From positions 1-29,415 of the forward strand of contig NZ_CAKTTZ010000033.1 of assembly GCF_934617235.1 (NCBI RefSeq): DNA of 29,415 nucleotides, written 5' to 3'. This document shows, piece by piece, positions 14,555-22,489 of this stretch. Position numbers and translations under genes: made by a program. The DNA comes from an uncultured Ellagibacter sp. Its GTDB lineage: Bacteria > Actinomycetota > Coriobacteriia > Coriobacteriales > Eggerthellaceae. The stretch's first letter is position 1. Every line of letters starts with the position of its first letter. The notes below the pieces were generated by a model. That model searched no databases. It was not told the origin of the DNA and saw only the letters and a list, made by a program, of their open reading frames with translations.

Positions 14555-16018
14555 ATGGGATTTCTCTTCGGACTTGATAATCACGTGATCATCGCTCTCG
14601 TGGTTGCATTCTACATTGCTGCGGGAGGACAGCTTCTCCATGTGCTCTTTCTCTCGACGCGTCGCGATGCGCGCCCCTTTTCGCTCATCAAGCTCTACGA
14701 GGTGTTGCTCTTCGTGCATCTGCTGCTTGCGGCGGGCACGGCGAACAGCATCCACAGCGGCTATGGCGTGGCGCTTTTCCGCCTGAAGGCGTTCTCGCTT
14801 CCCGTCGAGTCGCTTCTGTGGGTCGATGCCGCGGCGGCGCTTTTGGGGCTTTCGTTGGCGATTGCCTACCGTCGCCCCGTCATGACAAGCGAAATCGCCC
14901 TTATGGCGCTTGTCACTCCGCCTTCCATCGATATGCTGGGGCATCTGGCTCCGTATCTCCTCATCGGCGATGCGGCGTTCTTCGTCTTCCGCGTGGGGGC
15001 TGCGCTTACCCTTGATGTGCGTGTTGGACGGCGCTCCGTTTCGCGCCTGTCGATAATCGATTCCATCTGGGCGCTGCCCGAAGGCGTCATCTGCGCCGAC
15101 GATGAAGGGCGCATCCTTTTCATGAGCGATTCGATGCGTTCGTGTCTGACCGCGCTTGGCTTTGCGACCGACCTCTCCGAAACGCGCGGGCTGTGGGAGG
15201 ACCTCGAGAAGATGGCCCGCAAGGCGGAAGGTGGCGTGAATGCGGTTCTCCCCGAGGGTGTCAGACTTGAGATATCACCTGATGACACGCGACTTTTCAT
15301 GCGCGATCGGGTGAGGCTTGGACACAAGGAGTACCGTCGCATGGTTGCCTTCGACGTGACGGAGGAGGAGTCTATCAACTCCGATATGGAGCGCATGAAC
15401 CATCTTCTCGACGTGGCGAACACCGAGCTTGTCGCTGCTGTTGAGAACGCGCGCGAGGTCTCTCGCAACGAGGCGATCTTGCGGATGCGCTCGCGCGTGC
15501 ACGACACCGTGGGCCAGCGCTTGTCGATCTTGCATCGCTATCTGGAAGATGACGACACCGATCCTGAAAAGCTCGCGCGCGTGGTCGAGCTCGCGCGCAC
15601 GGTCGTGGAAGACCTCGCCGAGCCCGTTGACGTCGACGCCGAGGGCGCCCTTCGCGCGATAGGAAGCTCGTTTTCCCTCGTCGGAATTACGATTTCGGTA
15701 GAAGGCGAACTGCCTGCGAACCCTGAGGTTGCCATCGCGTTTGTCGATGTCGTGCGCGAGGCGGCGACCAATGCCGCCAAACACGGGCAGGCGCATCGGG
15801 TCGATGTTCGTCTGGGCGAATCGTCAGGTACCTATACGCTTTCCGTTCAAAACGACGGTGCTGCCGCGCGAGGCGAGGTGCAGGAGGGCACGGGTTTCCC
15901 CTCGATGCGCCAGACGCTCTCGCGCGTAGGCGGCACGCTTTCCATCGCGTCGACTTCCCCGTTCACCATCGAGGCGCAGGCGCCGTGCGCGCCAGTTCAT
16001 GAAGGAGAGGACCAATGA
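14555..16018 (+). CDS. NarL-system sensor histidine kinase (HisKA_3 type)
   Basis: A 487-aa membrane kinase. About five hydrophobic helices occupy residues 10-155; a PAS-like domain follows (LPEGVICADDEGRILFMSDSM, ~175-270). The dimerisation helix carries His316 in RVHDTVGQRLSILHRYL, the HD-x3-Q-R pattern of the NarX/LytS-like HisKA_3 group. The ATP-binding domain is intact: N-box REAATNAAKH (Asn406), G1 NDG (433-435) and G2 GTGFPSMRQ (445-453). It should autophosphorylate His316 and pass the phosphate to the regulator encoded next, whose start overlaps its stop by ATGA. The stimulus is unknown. Membrane and sensory parts differ from the 7TM partner upstream, so the pair may sense together. 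Confidence 0.9.
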   Translation: MGFLFGLDNHVIIALVVAFYIAAGGQLLHVLFLSTRRDARPFSLIKLYEVLLFVHLLLAAGTANSIHSGYGVALFRLKAFSLPVESLLWVDAAAALLGLSLAIAYRRPVMTSEIALMALVTPPSIDMLGHLAPYLLIGDAAFFVFRVGAALTLDVRVGRRSVSRLSIIDSIWALPEGVICADDEGRILFMSDSMRSCLTALGFATDLSETRGLWEDLEKMARKAEGGVNAVLPEGVRLEISPDDTRLFMRDRVRLGHKEYRRMVAFDVTEEESINSDMERMNHLLDVANTELVAAVENAREVSRNEAILRMRSRVHDTVGQRLSILHRYLEDDDTDPEKLARVVELARTVVEDLAEPVDVDAEGALRAIGSSFSLVGITISVEGELPANPEVAIAFVDVVREAATNAAKHGQAHRVDVRLGESSGTYTLSVQNDGAAARGEVQEGTGFPSMRQTLSRVGGTLSIASTSPFTIEAQAPCAPVHEGEDQ

Positions 16019-16650
16019 TCAAAATCGTTATCGTGGAAGACCAGACCATGCTTCGCGACTCGCTCGCCCAGACCATCGACGCGCAGCCCGACATGGAGGT
16101 AGTAGCCTCCCTCGGCGATGCCGCCTTCGCGCTTGAAGAGGTGGAGAAAACGGGTGCTACCTGCGCACTTTTGGACGTATGTACCGAAAACGACTCGAGT
16201 GGCATCGTCGCTGCGCGCCGTATCAAGGAGTCGCATCCCGATGTGCGCGTCGTTATCATGACGGGTATGCCCGAGATCACCTTCATCGAGCAGGCGCGAG
16301 CGGCGCACGTCGACAGCTTCGTGTACAAAAACGTCGGCACGAACGACCTTTTGGGTATCATCCGCTCCACCATTGAGGGATATTCTACTTTCCCGCGCGC
16401 CCAGCAGAGCATCTTTTCGGACGCGGCGGCGCTGACCGATGTGGAGGTCGATATCCTGCGCCTCGTGTGCGAAACCAAGACGCGCAAAGAGATCGCTCAG
16501 GAGCTGTACCTGTCCGAAGGCACGGTCAAGCGCCACATCTCCGAGATTCTTGCGAAGACCGGCTACGACAACATCCTGCGCCTTGCGGTCCATGCGGTCT
16601 CAAGTGGGCTTATCGTCCCGAAAATGCGCGATGAACAGGAGATGCACTAA
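16015..16650 (+). CDS. LuxR/NarL-family response regulator
   Basis: A 211-aa DNA-binding regulator. The receiver domain shows Glu8-Asp9, the phospho-acceptor Asp54 (ALLDVCTEN), Thr83 (MTG) and Lys105 (YKN), all in their standard places. The C-terminal LuxR helix-turn-helix runs from about 139 to 185 (LTDVEVDILRLVCE, then KEIAQELYLSEGTVKRHISEILAKTG). It overlaps the kinase gene by four bases, a sign of translational coupling, so it is surely the partner of that kinase. Targets are not known; the genes that follow (DUF4428 protein, lipoprotein) lie 147 bases downstream and could be controlled by it. Confidence 0.93.
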   Translation: MIKIVIVEDQTMLRDSLAQTIDAQPDMEVVASLGDAAFALEEVEKTGATCALLDVCTENDSSGIVAARRIKESHPDVRVVIMTGMPEITFIEQARAAHVDSFVYKNVGTNDLLGIIRSTIEGYSTFPRAQQSIFSDAAALTDVEVDILRLVCETKTRKEIAQELYLSEGTVKRHISEILAKTGYDNILRLAVHAVSSGLIVPKMRDEQEMH

Positions 16651-16759
16651 AGCGTGACTTGTCGATATCGCCTGAAATGGCCACGCGGTCGCACTTTGCG
16701 CCGCGCTGCGGGCCATAGGGTCGTTGCCGCGGGGTCCCCTTTCCCTCACCATAAAGGCA

Positions 16760-16772
16760 ACGAATGATTCGT
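16760..16772 (+). promoter_or_regulatory. 13-bp palindrome upstream of the DUF4428 gene
   Basis: ACGAAT-G-ATTCGT is a perfect dyad located 25 bases before the start codon. It could be the binding site of a dimeric regulator, for example the response regulator encoded just upstream; that link is a guess. Confidence 0.35.
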
Positions 16773-16797
16773 CGGTTGTGCGGGAAGGAGTGCGGGT

Positions 16798-17532
16798 ATG
16801 GGATTGTTTGGAAAAATCTTCGAGAAGAAGAGTTGCGATATCTGCGGAGGGGAAATCGGCTTGCTCGGCAACAGGAAGCTTGAAGATGGCAACCTGTGCA
16901 AAGAGTGCGCCAAGAAGCTCTCCCCCTTCTTTAGCGAGCGCAGGCGTTCGACCGTCGAGCAGATTCGTGAACAGCTTGACTACCGCGAGGCGAACAAGGA
17001 CCGCGTCGCTGCCTTCAACACGACGCGCACCCTCGGTGGCGACACCAAGGTGCTTCTCGACGAGGACGCGCAGTGCTTCATCGTCACCTCCTCGTCGCGC
17101 TGGCGCGATGCGAACCCGGACGTGATGGACTTCTCCCAAGTCACCGGATGCGATTCGGAGGTTCGCGAAACCCGCACCGAAATCTATCGCGAGGACTCCG
17201 AAGGCCACCGGGAAAGCTACGACCCGCCGCGCTACGACATCGACTACGACGTGTACCTTACCATCCATGTGAACTCGCCTTACTTCGACGAGATCACGTT
17301 CAAGGTGAACGATGGCCGCATCGAGGAGCGCTACTCGGTGGAATTCCGCGAGGCGGAGCGTCAGGCTAACGAGATTCGCGAGGCGCTCACGAGCCTGCGC
17401 GAGACGGTGCGCGAGAACGTTGCGGCGGCGAAGGCTCCAAAGGCAGCGGTGACCTGCCCGTTCTGCGGAGCTACCACGATGCCGGACGCAAATGGGCGCT
17501 GCGAGTTCTGCGGCGGCGCGATTGGCATCTAG
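16798..17532 (+). CDS. DUF4428-domain protein with C-terminal zinc ribbon
   Basis: A 244-aa protein. It starts MGLFGKIFEKKSCDICGGEIGLLGNRKLEDGNLCKECAKKLSPFF: the two CxxC pairs and spacing match the DUF4428 zinc-binding module. A beta-rich central part (VLLDEDAQCFIVTSSS, YDVYLTIHVNSPYFDEITFKV) follows, then a helix (FREAERQANEIREALTSLRETV) and a second zinc ribbon (CPFCGATTMPDANGRCEFCGG). GGAGTG lies upstream of the ATG. No signal peptide or membrane helix, so it is cytosolic. Function unknown. The terminal ribbon is of the same general type as those in the SPFH operon at 8145-11009. Confidence 0.85.
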   Translation: MGLFGKIFEKKSCDICGGEIGLLGNRKLEDGNLCKECAKKLSPFFSERRRSTVEQIREQLDYREANKDRVAAFNTTRTLGGDTKVLLDEDAQCFIVTSSSRWRDANPDVMDFSQVTGCDSEVRETRTEIYREDSEGHRESYDPPRYDIDYDVYLTIHVNSPYFDEITFKVNDGRIEERYSVEFREAERQANEIREALTSLRETVRENVAAAKAPKAAVTCPFCGATTMPDANGRCEFCGGAIGI

Positions 17533-17588
17533 CGCGGGGCACCATCGTCGGGGCGGCAAGCTCCGGCGTGCAAGATAGAGCAGTTGGA

Positions 17589-17624
17589 ATGGGAAAGCTA
17601 TTCGGGAAGGAAGTGCTAACATGA
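17589..17624 (+). other. Possible 11-codon upstream ORF overlapping the lipoprotein start
   Basis: ATG at 17589 opens MGKLFGKEVLT and stops at TGA 17622-17624, which overlaps the lipoprotein ATG at 17621. The peptide resembles the MGLFGKIFEKK start of the preceding protein, so it may be a relic of a duplicated gene start or simply the ribosome-binding region (GGGAAGGAAG) read in frame. Confidence 0.25.
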
Positions 17625-18430
17625 AATCGAAGTTGAAGGTATTCGGGGTTGTCGCATTCGCTATCGCGCTGTGCTTCGCGCTCGTCGGCTGCGGCGGGGG
17701 TGACAAGGCCGACCCCAAGAAGGCGGTCATCGGAACGTGGGAGCTCTCCGAGCTCACGGGCGCTTCCGAAGACGATATGGCCATGATGAAGGCGTTCGGC
17801 CTCACGGTCGAGGCGACCTTCGCCGAGGATGGCACGTTCAAGCTCGGCATGTTCGGCGAGACGATGGACGGCACTTGGGATGCCAAGTCGGCCGATAAGG
17901 TGTCCCTGACGATCGAGGGCGACAGCGTTGACGCCACAATCAAGGACGGCGTGCTTTCCATCGAGGTCGATGGCGAGGGCATGAAGTTCAAGAAGACAAG
18001 CGACGAGGTCAAGGACCTAGGCTCGAGCTCTTCGAGTGGTACCACCAGCGGCTCGAGCGCGACGGACGACCAGGCGGTCCAGGCCATCGACAAGGAGATC
18101 TACAGCGACGACAGCATCTCCGTGATGGTTGTCGACAAGAAGCAGGATTGGCTCGACTCCTGCGGCTATACCCTGGTTGTCACGAACAAGAGCGCCGACA
18201 CGGCGATCGACTTCAGCGGCTCTTACGGCACCTGGACGGTGAACGGCAAGATGATCAGCCCCTACATCTACGAGACGATCCAGCCGAATGCTTACGTCGA
18301 GACGTTCATGACCTTCATGGACGACAGCATCAAGAGCATCGACGATCTCGTGAACGTGCAGGGCTCCTTCGAGGTCACGAACTCCAAGACCTACGACGAG
18401 ATCGTGACGTTCCAGGTTACGATGCCGTAG
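17621..18430 (+). CDS. Lipoprotein with lipocalin-like domain and a C-terminal beta domain
   Basis: A 269-aa secreted lipoprotein. The signal peptide has Lys residues, a hydrophobic core and the lipobox LVGC with Cys24, so it should be anchored to the outer face of the membrane. Residues ~35-130 (VIGTWELSELTG, ATFAEDGTFKLGMFGETMDGTWDAKSADKVSLTIEGD) have the pattern of small lipocalin-like beta barrels. A Ser/Gly/Thr-rich linker follows (~134-147). The last ~110 residues form another beta-rich domain (YTLVVTNKSADTAIDFSGSYGTWTVNG) like extracellular ligand-binding or adhesion modules. GGGAAGGAAG stands upstream of the ATG. Ligand unknown. A strong terminator follows at 18487. Confidence 0.85.
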   Translation: MKSKLKVFGVVAFAIALCFALVGCGGGDKADPKKAVIGTWELSELTGASEDDMAMMKAFGLTVEATFAEDGTFKLGMFGETMDGTWDAKSADKVSLTIEGDSVDATIKDGVLSIEVDGEGMKFKKTSDEVKDLGSSSSSGTTSGSSATDDQAVQAIDKEIYSDDSISVMVVDKKQDWLDSCGYTLVVTNKSADTAIDFSGSYGTWTVNGKMISPYIYETIQPNAYVETFMTFMDDSIKSIDDLVNVQGSFEVTNSKTYDEIVTFQVTMP

Positions 18431-18486
18431 CGGAATAGCTCGATAGCGGCTCGTCTGCACTTGGCGCAGATGGGCTGACGAAAAAG

Positions 18487-18518
18487 GCGCCGCGCCCCGG
18501 CAAGGGGCGCGGCGCTTT
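18487..18518 (+). terminator. Strong terminator after the lipoprotein gene
   Basis: A perfect 12-bp GC stem (GCGCCGCGCCCC with 18504-18515) closes a five-base loop; it is preceded by AAAAAGG and followed by TTTGC, so it may act in both directions. Confidence 0.8.
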
Positions 18519-18626
18519 GCTATGTTCGTCGATGCCGTTCTCGGAATAGGGATGTTACGAATTAGGCAATCGTGTTACTATCTGTCGCAGCGATTCGATA
18601 CGATTCAAAGCGAAGGGAAGAAGCTC

Positions 18627-19757
18627 ATGTTGAAGAGAATGAGAGCGTGCGGTGTGGTTGCCATAGCGGCCTGTCTGTGTGCGTGCCTGCTTGCGTTTGC
18701 GGGTTGCTCATCGCCTGCGAGCTCGGGCTCATCGGGCGATGCGCAGGGCGAGCCGATGACGAAAACGGTGGTCGATGCCTACGGCCGAAGCGTCGAGGTT
18801 CCTGTCGATGTCGAAAGCGCGGCGACCGTCGGCAGCGGTGCGCGCTTCGTTGTGTACGCAGGTGGGCAGGACAAGCTCATCGCTGCAACCGAGATGGAAA
18901 CCGAGCCTGCCATGAACCGCCCGTACGCGATCGCGTACAAGGACCTCTTCGCCAACCTGCCGGCAACGAGCAACGGGAACCATCTGCTTGAGACGAACGT
19001 CAACGAGGAGCAGCTCATGGAGCTTGCCCCCGATGTGATCATCTCGAGCCGCAGCGCCGAGGAGTGCGACTCCCTTCAGGCGGACACGGGAATCCCCGTC
19101 ATCGGCATCACGTATCAAAACCAGCTGTTCACCGATAACGTGTACGCCTCGATTACCTGCGTCGGCGAGGCATTGGGCACGCAGGACCATGCTCAGGAAG
19201 TCGTCTCGAAGCTCAAGGAATGGGATGCCGACTTGAAGGCGCGCACGGCGGATATCCCCGATGCCGACAAGCCGAGCGTCTATGTGGGTGCCGTCAATTA
19301 CAAGGGTGCGAAGAGCTTCACCGGCACGTATGCGAACTATGCCCCGCTCGTCGAGCTTGGTGCGAAAAACGTCGCTGACGAGACGGGCCAGAAAGCCGCC
19401 ATCGATGTCGACCTCGAGCAGATCGGCAACTGGGATCCCGACTATATGTTCCTGAACGCGGGCAACATGGACCTCATGAAGACGGACTACGCCAACAACA
19501 AGGCATTCTTCGACGACTTGAAGGCGTTCAAGGAGGGTCACCTCTACACGCAGCCGTTCTTCAACTTCAACGGCACCAACGTCGACACGGGCATCTGCGA
19601 CACGTACTTCATCGGCGCGACCATCTACCCCGACAAGTTCGCCGACGTCGATCTGGATGCGAAGTATTCCGAGATCTACACAACGCTTCTCGGGGTGGAT
19701 TTCTACCAGACCATGAAGAATGCGGGAATGGGTTTCACGACGCTTTCTTTCAGCTAG
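18627..19757 (+). CDS. Iron-chelate-type ABC transporter substrate-binding lipoprotein
   Basis: A 376-aa lipoprotein with signal peptide and lipobox FAGC (Cys27), so it is held on the outer face of the membrane. The mature part is a Peripla_BP_2 (FepB/BtuF-like) protein: TVVDAYGRSVEVPVDVESAATVGSGARFVVYAGGQDKLIAAT, then ELAPDVIISSRSAEECDSLQADTGIPVIGI and NWDPDYMFLNAGN. These carry ferric chelates, haem or corrinoids; no residue shows which. I chose the ATG at 18627 (MLKRMRACG), which gives a proper signal peptide and follows AAGGGAAGAAG; longer readings do not. Permease, ATPase and methyltransferase genes follow on the same strand at 11, -1 and 10 bases. Confidence 0.9.
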   Translation: MLKRMRACGVVAIAACLCACLLAFAGCSSPASSGSSGDAQGEPMTKTVVDAYGRSVEVPVDVESAATVGSGARFVVYAGGQDKLIAATEMETEPAMNRPYAIAYKDLFANLPATSNGNHLLETNVNEEQLMELAPDVIISSRSAEECDSLQADTGIPVIGITYQNQLFTDNVYASITCVGEALGTQDHAQEVVSKLKEWDADLKARTADIPDADKPSVYVGAVNYKGAKSFTGTYANYAPLVELGAKNVADETGQKAAIDVDLEQIGNWDPDYMFLNAGNMDLMKTDYANNKAFFDDLKAFKEGHLYTQPFFNFNGTNVDTGICDTYFIGATIYPDKFADVDLDAKYSEIYTTLLGVDFYQTMKNAGMGFTTLSFS

Positions 19758-19768
19758 AATAGCCGCTT

Positions 19769-20866
19769 ATGGAAGAGGACAAAATTACAACTGCGAGCTT
19801 GCCCGGCGAGGGGAAAGCACCCCGCGACGCGTATACGGGCTATATCAGGCGCAAGCGCCTCGTACTCGTCGTCCTCTTCGTTGCGGTTGTCGGCATCGCC
19901 GTGTTCTCGATGACTATGGGCTCGCTTCAGATCGCCCCTCTCGATGTGGTGCGCGCGGTCTTCGGGCAGGGCGATGTGCGTACCGTCGCCGCAGTTCAAA
20001 ACATTCGTCTCCCCCGCGTCTTGACGGCTATCGTCGCCGGGGTGGCGCTCGCGCTTGCGGGGTGCGCCTACCAAAGTGTCCTGCGCAACCCCCTTGCTTC
20101 GGCGAGTACGCTCGGCATTTCGCAGGGCGCTGCGTTCGGGGCTTCGCTTGCCATTATCGTTTTCGCAGGTGGAGCAGGTGCTTCCGCAGCCTATGAGGGC
20201 ATCTCGACCGCCGACCCCGTAACAACGGCGCTCTTCGCGTTTGTGGGCGCGATGTTTTCGACAGTGGTGATCCTCCTTTTGTCCCGCGTGCGCGAGATGA
20301 CCCCCGAGAGCATCGTGCTGCTCGGAGTTGCCTTGTCGGCGCTGTTCACCGCGGGCACCACGATCGTCCAGTACTTCGCCGAAGATTCCCAGGTCGCCGC
20401 TGTCGTGTTCTGGACGTTCGGCGACTTGGGGCGCGTGAGCAAAAGCCAGCTTGCCGTGATGGCGGGTGTTACGGCGGCGAGCGCTGTGTTCTTCTTCGCG
20501 AACCGCTGGGCCATGAACGCGATTGAATCTGGGGAGGGTCTCGCCCACAGCTTAGGGATCTCCGTAAATGGCGTGCGCCTCGCGAACATGCTGGTCGCGA
20601 GCGCGGCGGCATCGACGGTGATCGCCTTTTGCGGGATCATCAACTTCGTCGGTCTAGTTGCTCCTCATGTGATGCGCCGTGTGCTCGGGGCTGACTACCG
20701 CTTCCTCCTTCCCGCTTCGGCGCTTGCGGGCGCGGGCATGCTGCTCATCTCGGACATCCTCTGCCACGTCGTTGTGGCGCCGCTGATTTTGCCGATTTCC
20801 GCAATTACCTCGTTCGTCGGCGCGCCGATCTTCGTCTACCTGCTGTTTCGGGGGGTGAGCCGCTGA
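19769..20866 (+). CDS. FecCD-family ABC transporter permease
   Basis: A 365-aa permease with about ten membrane helices. Typical FecCD marks are IRLPRVLTAIVAGVALALAGCAYQSVLRNPLASASTLGISQGAAFGA in the first third and FCGIINFVGLVAPHVMRRVLGADYRFLLPASALAGAGMLLISDILCH toward the end, with the EAA-like coupling loop between. It forms a homodimeric channel with the ATPase encoded next. A polar N-terminal extension of ~30 residues precedes the first helix. The ribosome binding site of the ATG at 19769 is weak, as it follows the binding-protein gene by only 11 bases, so translation may be coupled. Confidence 0.95.
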   Translation: MEEDKITTASLPGEGKAPRDAYTGYIRRKRLVLVVLFVAVVGIAVFSMTMGSLQIAPLDVVRAVFGQGDVRTVAAVQNIRLPRVLTAIVAGVALALAGCAYQSVLRNPLASASTLGISQGAAFGASLAIIVFAGGAGASAAYEGISTADPVTTALFAFVGAMFSTVVILLLSRVREMTPESIVLLGVALSALFTAGTTIVQYFAEDSQVAAVVFWTFGDLGRVSKSQLAVMAGVTAASAVFFFANRWAMNAIESGEGLAHSLGISVNGVRLANMLVASAAASTVIAFCGIINFVGLVAPHVMRRVLGADYRFLLPASALAGAGMLLISDILCHVVVAPLILPISAITSFVGAPIFVYLLFRGVSR

Positions 20867-21618
20867 TGCTCGAAGCGCGTGGAATCGGTTTTTCCTATCG
20901 GGCGGGAACCCCTGTTCTAAAGGATGTCTCCATCGAGCTTGCCCCTGGGTCGTTCACGGCGATTCTCGGGGTGAACGGGTGCGGCAAGTCGACGCTTCTG
21001 TCGTGTTTGATGGGCTTGCGCAAGCCCGATGATGGTCAGGTTCTTCTCGATGGCACTCCCCTGCGGGAGGTCAAGCGGCGAGCGCGGGCGCAGAAAGTCG
21101 CGCTTGTCGCCCAGCACAGTCACGCGAACCGTCTAACCGTCTACGACTCGGTGCTCGTTGGGCGCCATCCCCTTATGCAGGGTGGTCCGACGGCGGCCGA
21201 TCACACCGTCATTCGTGAAACGCTCGACCGGCTGGGGCTTTCCGCTTATTCGCTTCGCTATGCCGATGAGCTTTCGGGCGGAGAATACCAGAAGATGGTG
21301 CTTGCCCGCGCATTTGTGCAGCAGGCCGAGACGCTTCTGCTCGATGAGCCGACTAACAATCTCGACCCCGCTAATCAGCAGGAGGTCATGAGGGAAGTCC
21401 GCCGCGAGGTTGACGAGCGCGGTATCGCGGCGTGCGCGGTTATGCACGATATCAATCTGGCGCTTCGCTATTGCGATCGATTCCTCTTCTTGAAAGACGG
21501 CGTGGTCGATGCCGTGGGCGCCGGTGAGATCGTCACCCCTGCTCGCATCAAGCGGGTCTACAACATGGATGCAGACGTCATAGAGCACGGTGGAAGAGCC
21601 GTGGTCATTCCCCGATGA
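20866..21618 (+). CDS. Iron-chelate-type ABC transporter ATPase
   Basis: A 250-aa FecE/BtuD-like ATPase. Walker A is GVNGCGKST (35-43), followed by the Q-loop region KVALVAQHSHANRLTVYDSVLVGRHP, the signature LSGGEYQK, Walker B LLLDEPTNNLD and the switch His in VMHDINLALRYCD. Every nucleotide-binding element is intact. Its ATG shares one base with the permease stop (TGATG), a coupled arrangement. Expected to energise uptake by the binding protein and permease encoded upstream. Confidence 0.96.
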   Translation: MLEARGIGFSYRAGTPVLKDVSIELAPGSFTAILGVNGCGKSTLLSCLMGLRKPDDGQVLLDGTPLREVKRRARAQKVALVAQHSHANRLTVYDSVLVGRHPLMQGGPTAADHTVIRETLDRLGLSAYSLRYADELSGGEYQKMVLARAFVQQAETLLLDEPTNNLDPANQQEVMREVRREVDERGIAACAVMHDINLALRYCDRFLFLKDGVVDAVGAGEIVTPARIKRVYNMDADVIEHGGRAVVIPR

Positions 21619-21628
21619 AAGGTGTGGC

Positions 21629-22225
21629 ATGAACGAGGGAACGGGCGACATTGCGCGCTACTTCAACGAGCGCGCGGACAAGTGGGACGAAAGCGGCTGC
21701 TCGGGGGAAAGCCGGGTGCAGGATGCCGTGCTCTCGCTCGTCGATTTGAAGCCGGGCGATACGGTGCTTGACCTGGGGTGCGGCACGGGTGTCATGATTC
21801 CGTGCTACCTTTCGGCCAAGGCGGGGAGAATCGTTGCGGTCGATGTGTCGGAGAAGATGATCGAGCGCGCGAGGGAAAAGTTCGGCACCGAACCTTCGGT
21901 GGAGCTTCGAGCCTGCGATGCGCTTTCGCTTGACGAGGCCGAGCGCTTCGATGCCGTGATCATCTACAACGCCTACCCCCATTTTCCCAACAAGCCTGCG
22001 CTGGTCGAGAAGGTATATCGCCTGCTCAAGCCAAAGGGACGCTTCGCTGTGGCGCACGGAATCGGCAGGGATGCCATCAATCGCCACCACGAAGTCGTCG
22101 CCGCAGGGGTGAGCTGCGGTTTGCGCGCGGCGAGCGAGGAGAGCGCTCTTTGGGAAGGCAGGTTCGAAATCGAGTCGCTGGTGGACACGCCTGGCTTCTA
22201 CGCTTTCTCCGGTGTGCGAAGGTAG
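21629..22225 (+). CDS. Class I SAM-dependent methyltransferase
   Basis: A 198-aa cytosolic methyltransferase. Motif I is VLDLGCGTG at residues 46-54, followed by IVAVDVSEKMIERAREKF (acidic residue of motif II binding the ribose) and FDAVIIYNAYPHFPNKPALVEKVYRLLKPKGRFAVAHG (motifs III-IV). The start at 21629 (MNEGTGDIARYFNERADKWDE) follows AAAGGTG. It begins ten bases after the ATPase stop and belongs to the importer operon. Substrate unknown; small methyltransferases next to iron/haem/corrinoid importers suggest that the imported compound, or a chelator, is modified. That is inference from position only. Confidence 0.9.
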   Translation: MNEGTGDIARYFNERADKWDESGCSGESRVQDAVLSLVDLKPGDTVLDLGCGTGVMIPCYLSAKAGRIVAVDVSEKMIERAREKFGTEPSVELRACDALSLDEAERFDAVIIYNAYPHFPNKPALVEKVYRLLKPKGRFAVAHGIGRDAINRHHEVVAAGVSCGLRAASEESALWEGRFEIESLVDTPGFYAFSGVRR

Positions 22226-22270
22226 CGCTCGCCTGCGCCTGGCTCTTAAGGGAGGCAGGAGGCGTGCACA

Positions 22271-22397
22271 CGCGAATCGCGCTGTGGCACCTGCAATTCG
22301 CGGAAATCCACAAAGTCTTCGCTTACGAAGCGCCTTCTGTTTGTGCTTAACTTAAGACAGTTAAAAGGCGCAGTGAGACGCTGCATACGTTATGCAG
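22271..22397 (+). promoter_or_regulatory. Structured leader and dyads upstream of the MFS exporter
   Basis: Several inverted repeats crowd this gap: CGCGAAT (22271-22277) with ATTCGCG (22296-22302), CTTCG-CTTA-CGAAG around 22317-22330, TTAACT (22347-22352) with AGTTAA (22359-22364), and CTGCATA (22381-22387) with TATGCAG (22391-22397). TTTGTG at 22340 and TAAAAG at 22362, 16 bases apart, may be a weak promoter with the TTAACT dyad in its spacer. A terminator follows before the gene. Confidence 0.4.
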
Positions 22398-22434
22398 AGG
22401 TGGTCGCAACGAGCATGTTGCGGCCACCTTTTTT
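22398..22434 (+). terminator. Intrinsic terminator or attenuator before the MFS gene
   Basis: AGGTGGTCGCAAC pairs with GTTGCGGCCACCT across a six-base loop and runs into TTTTTT. It ends 56 bases before the MFS start. It may end the importer operon, or attenuate the MFS transcript if that starts upstream. Confidence 0.85.
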
Positions 22435-22489
22435 ATGCTGACGTGGCCTTTTGGCAAGTATCACCCTTAAGAAAGGAGTAATTGGGATA

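Noticed and set aside
16600..18093. A 497-codon minus-strand open frame
   Set aside because: It lies opposite the DUF4428 and lipoprotein genes, both of which have clear domains and ribosome binding sites; the antisense frame has none.
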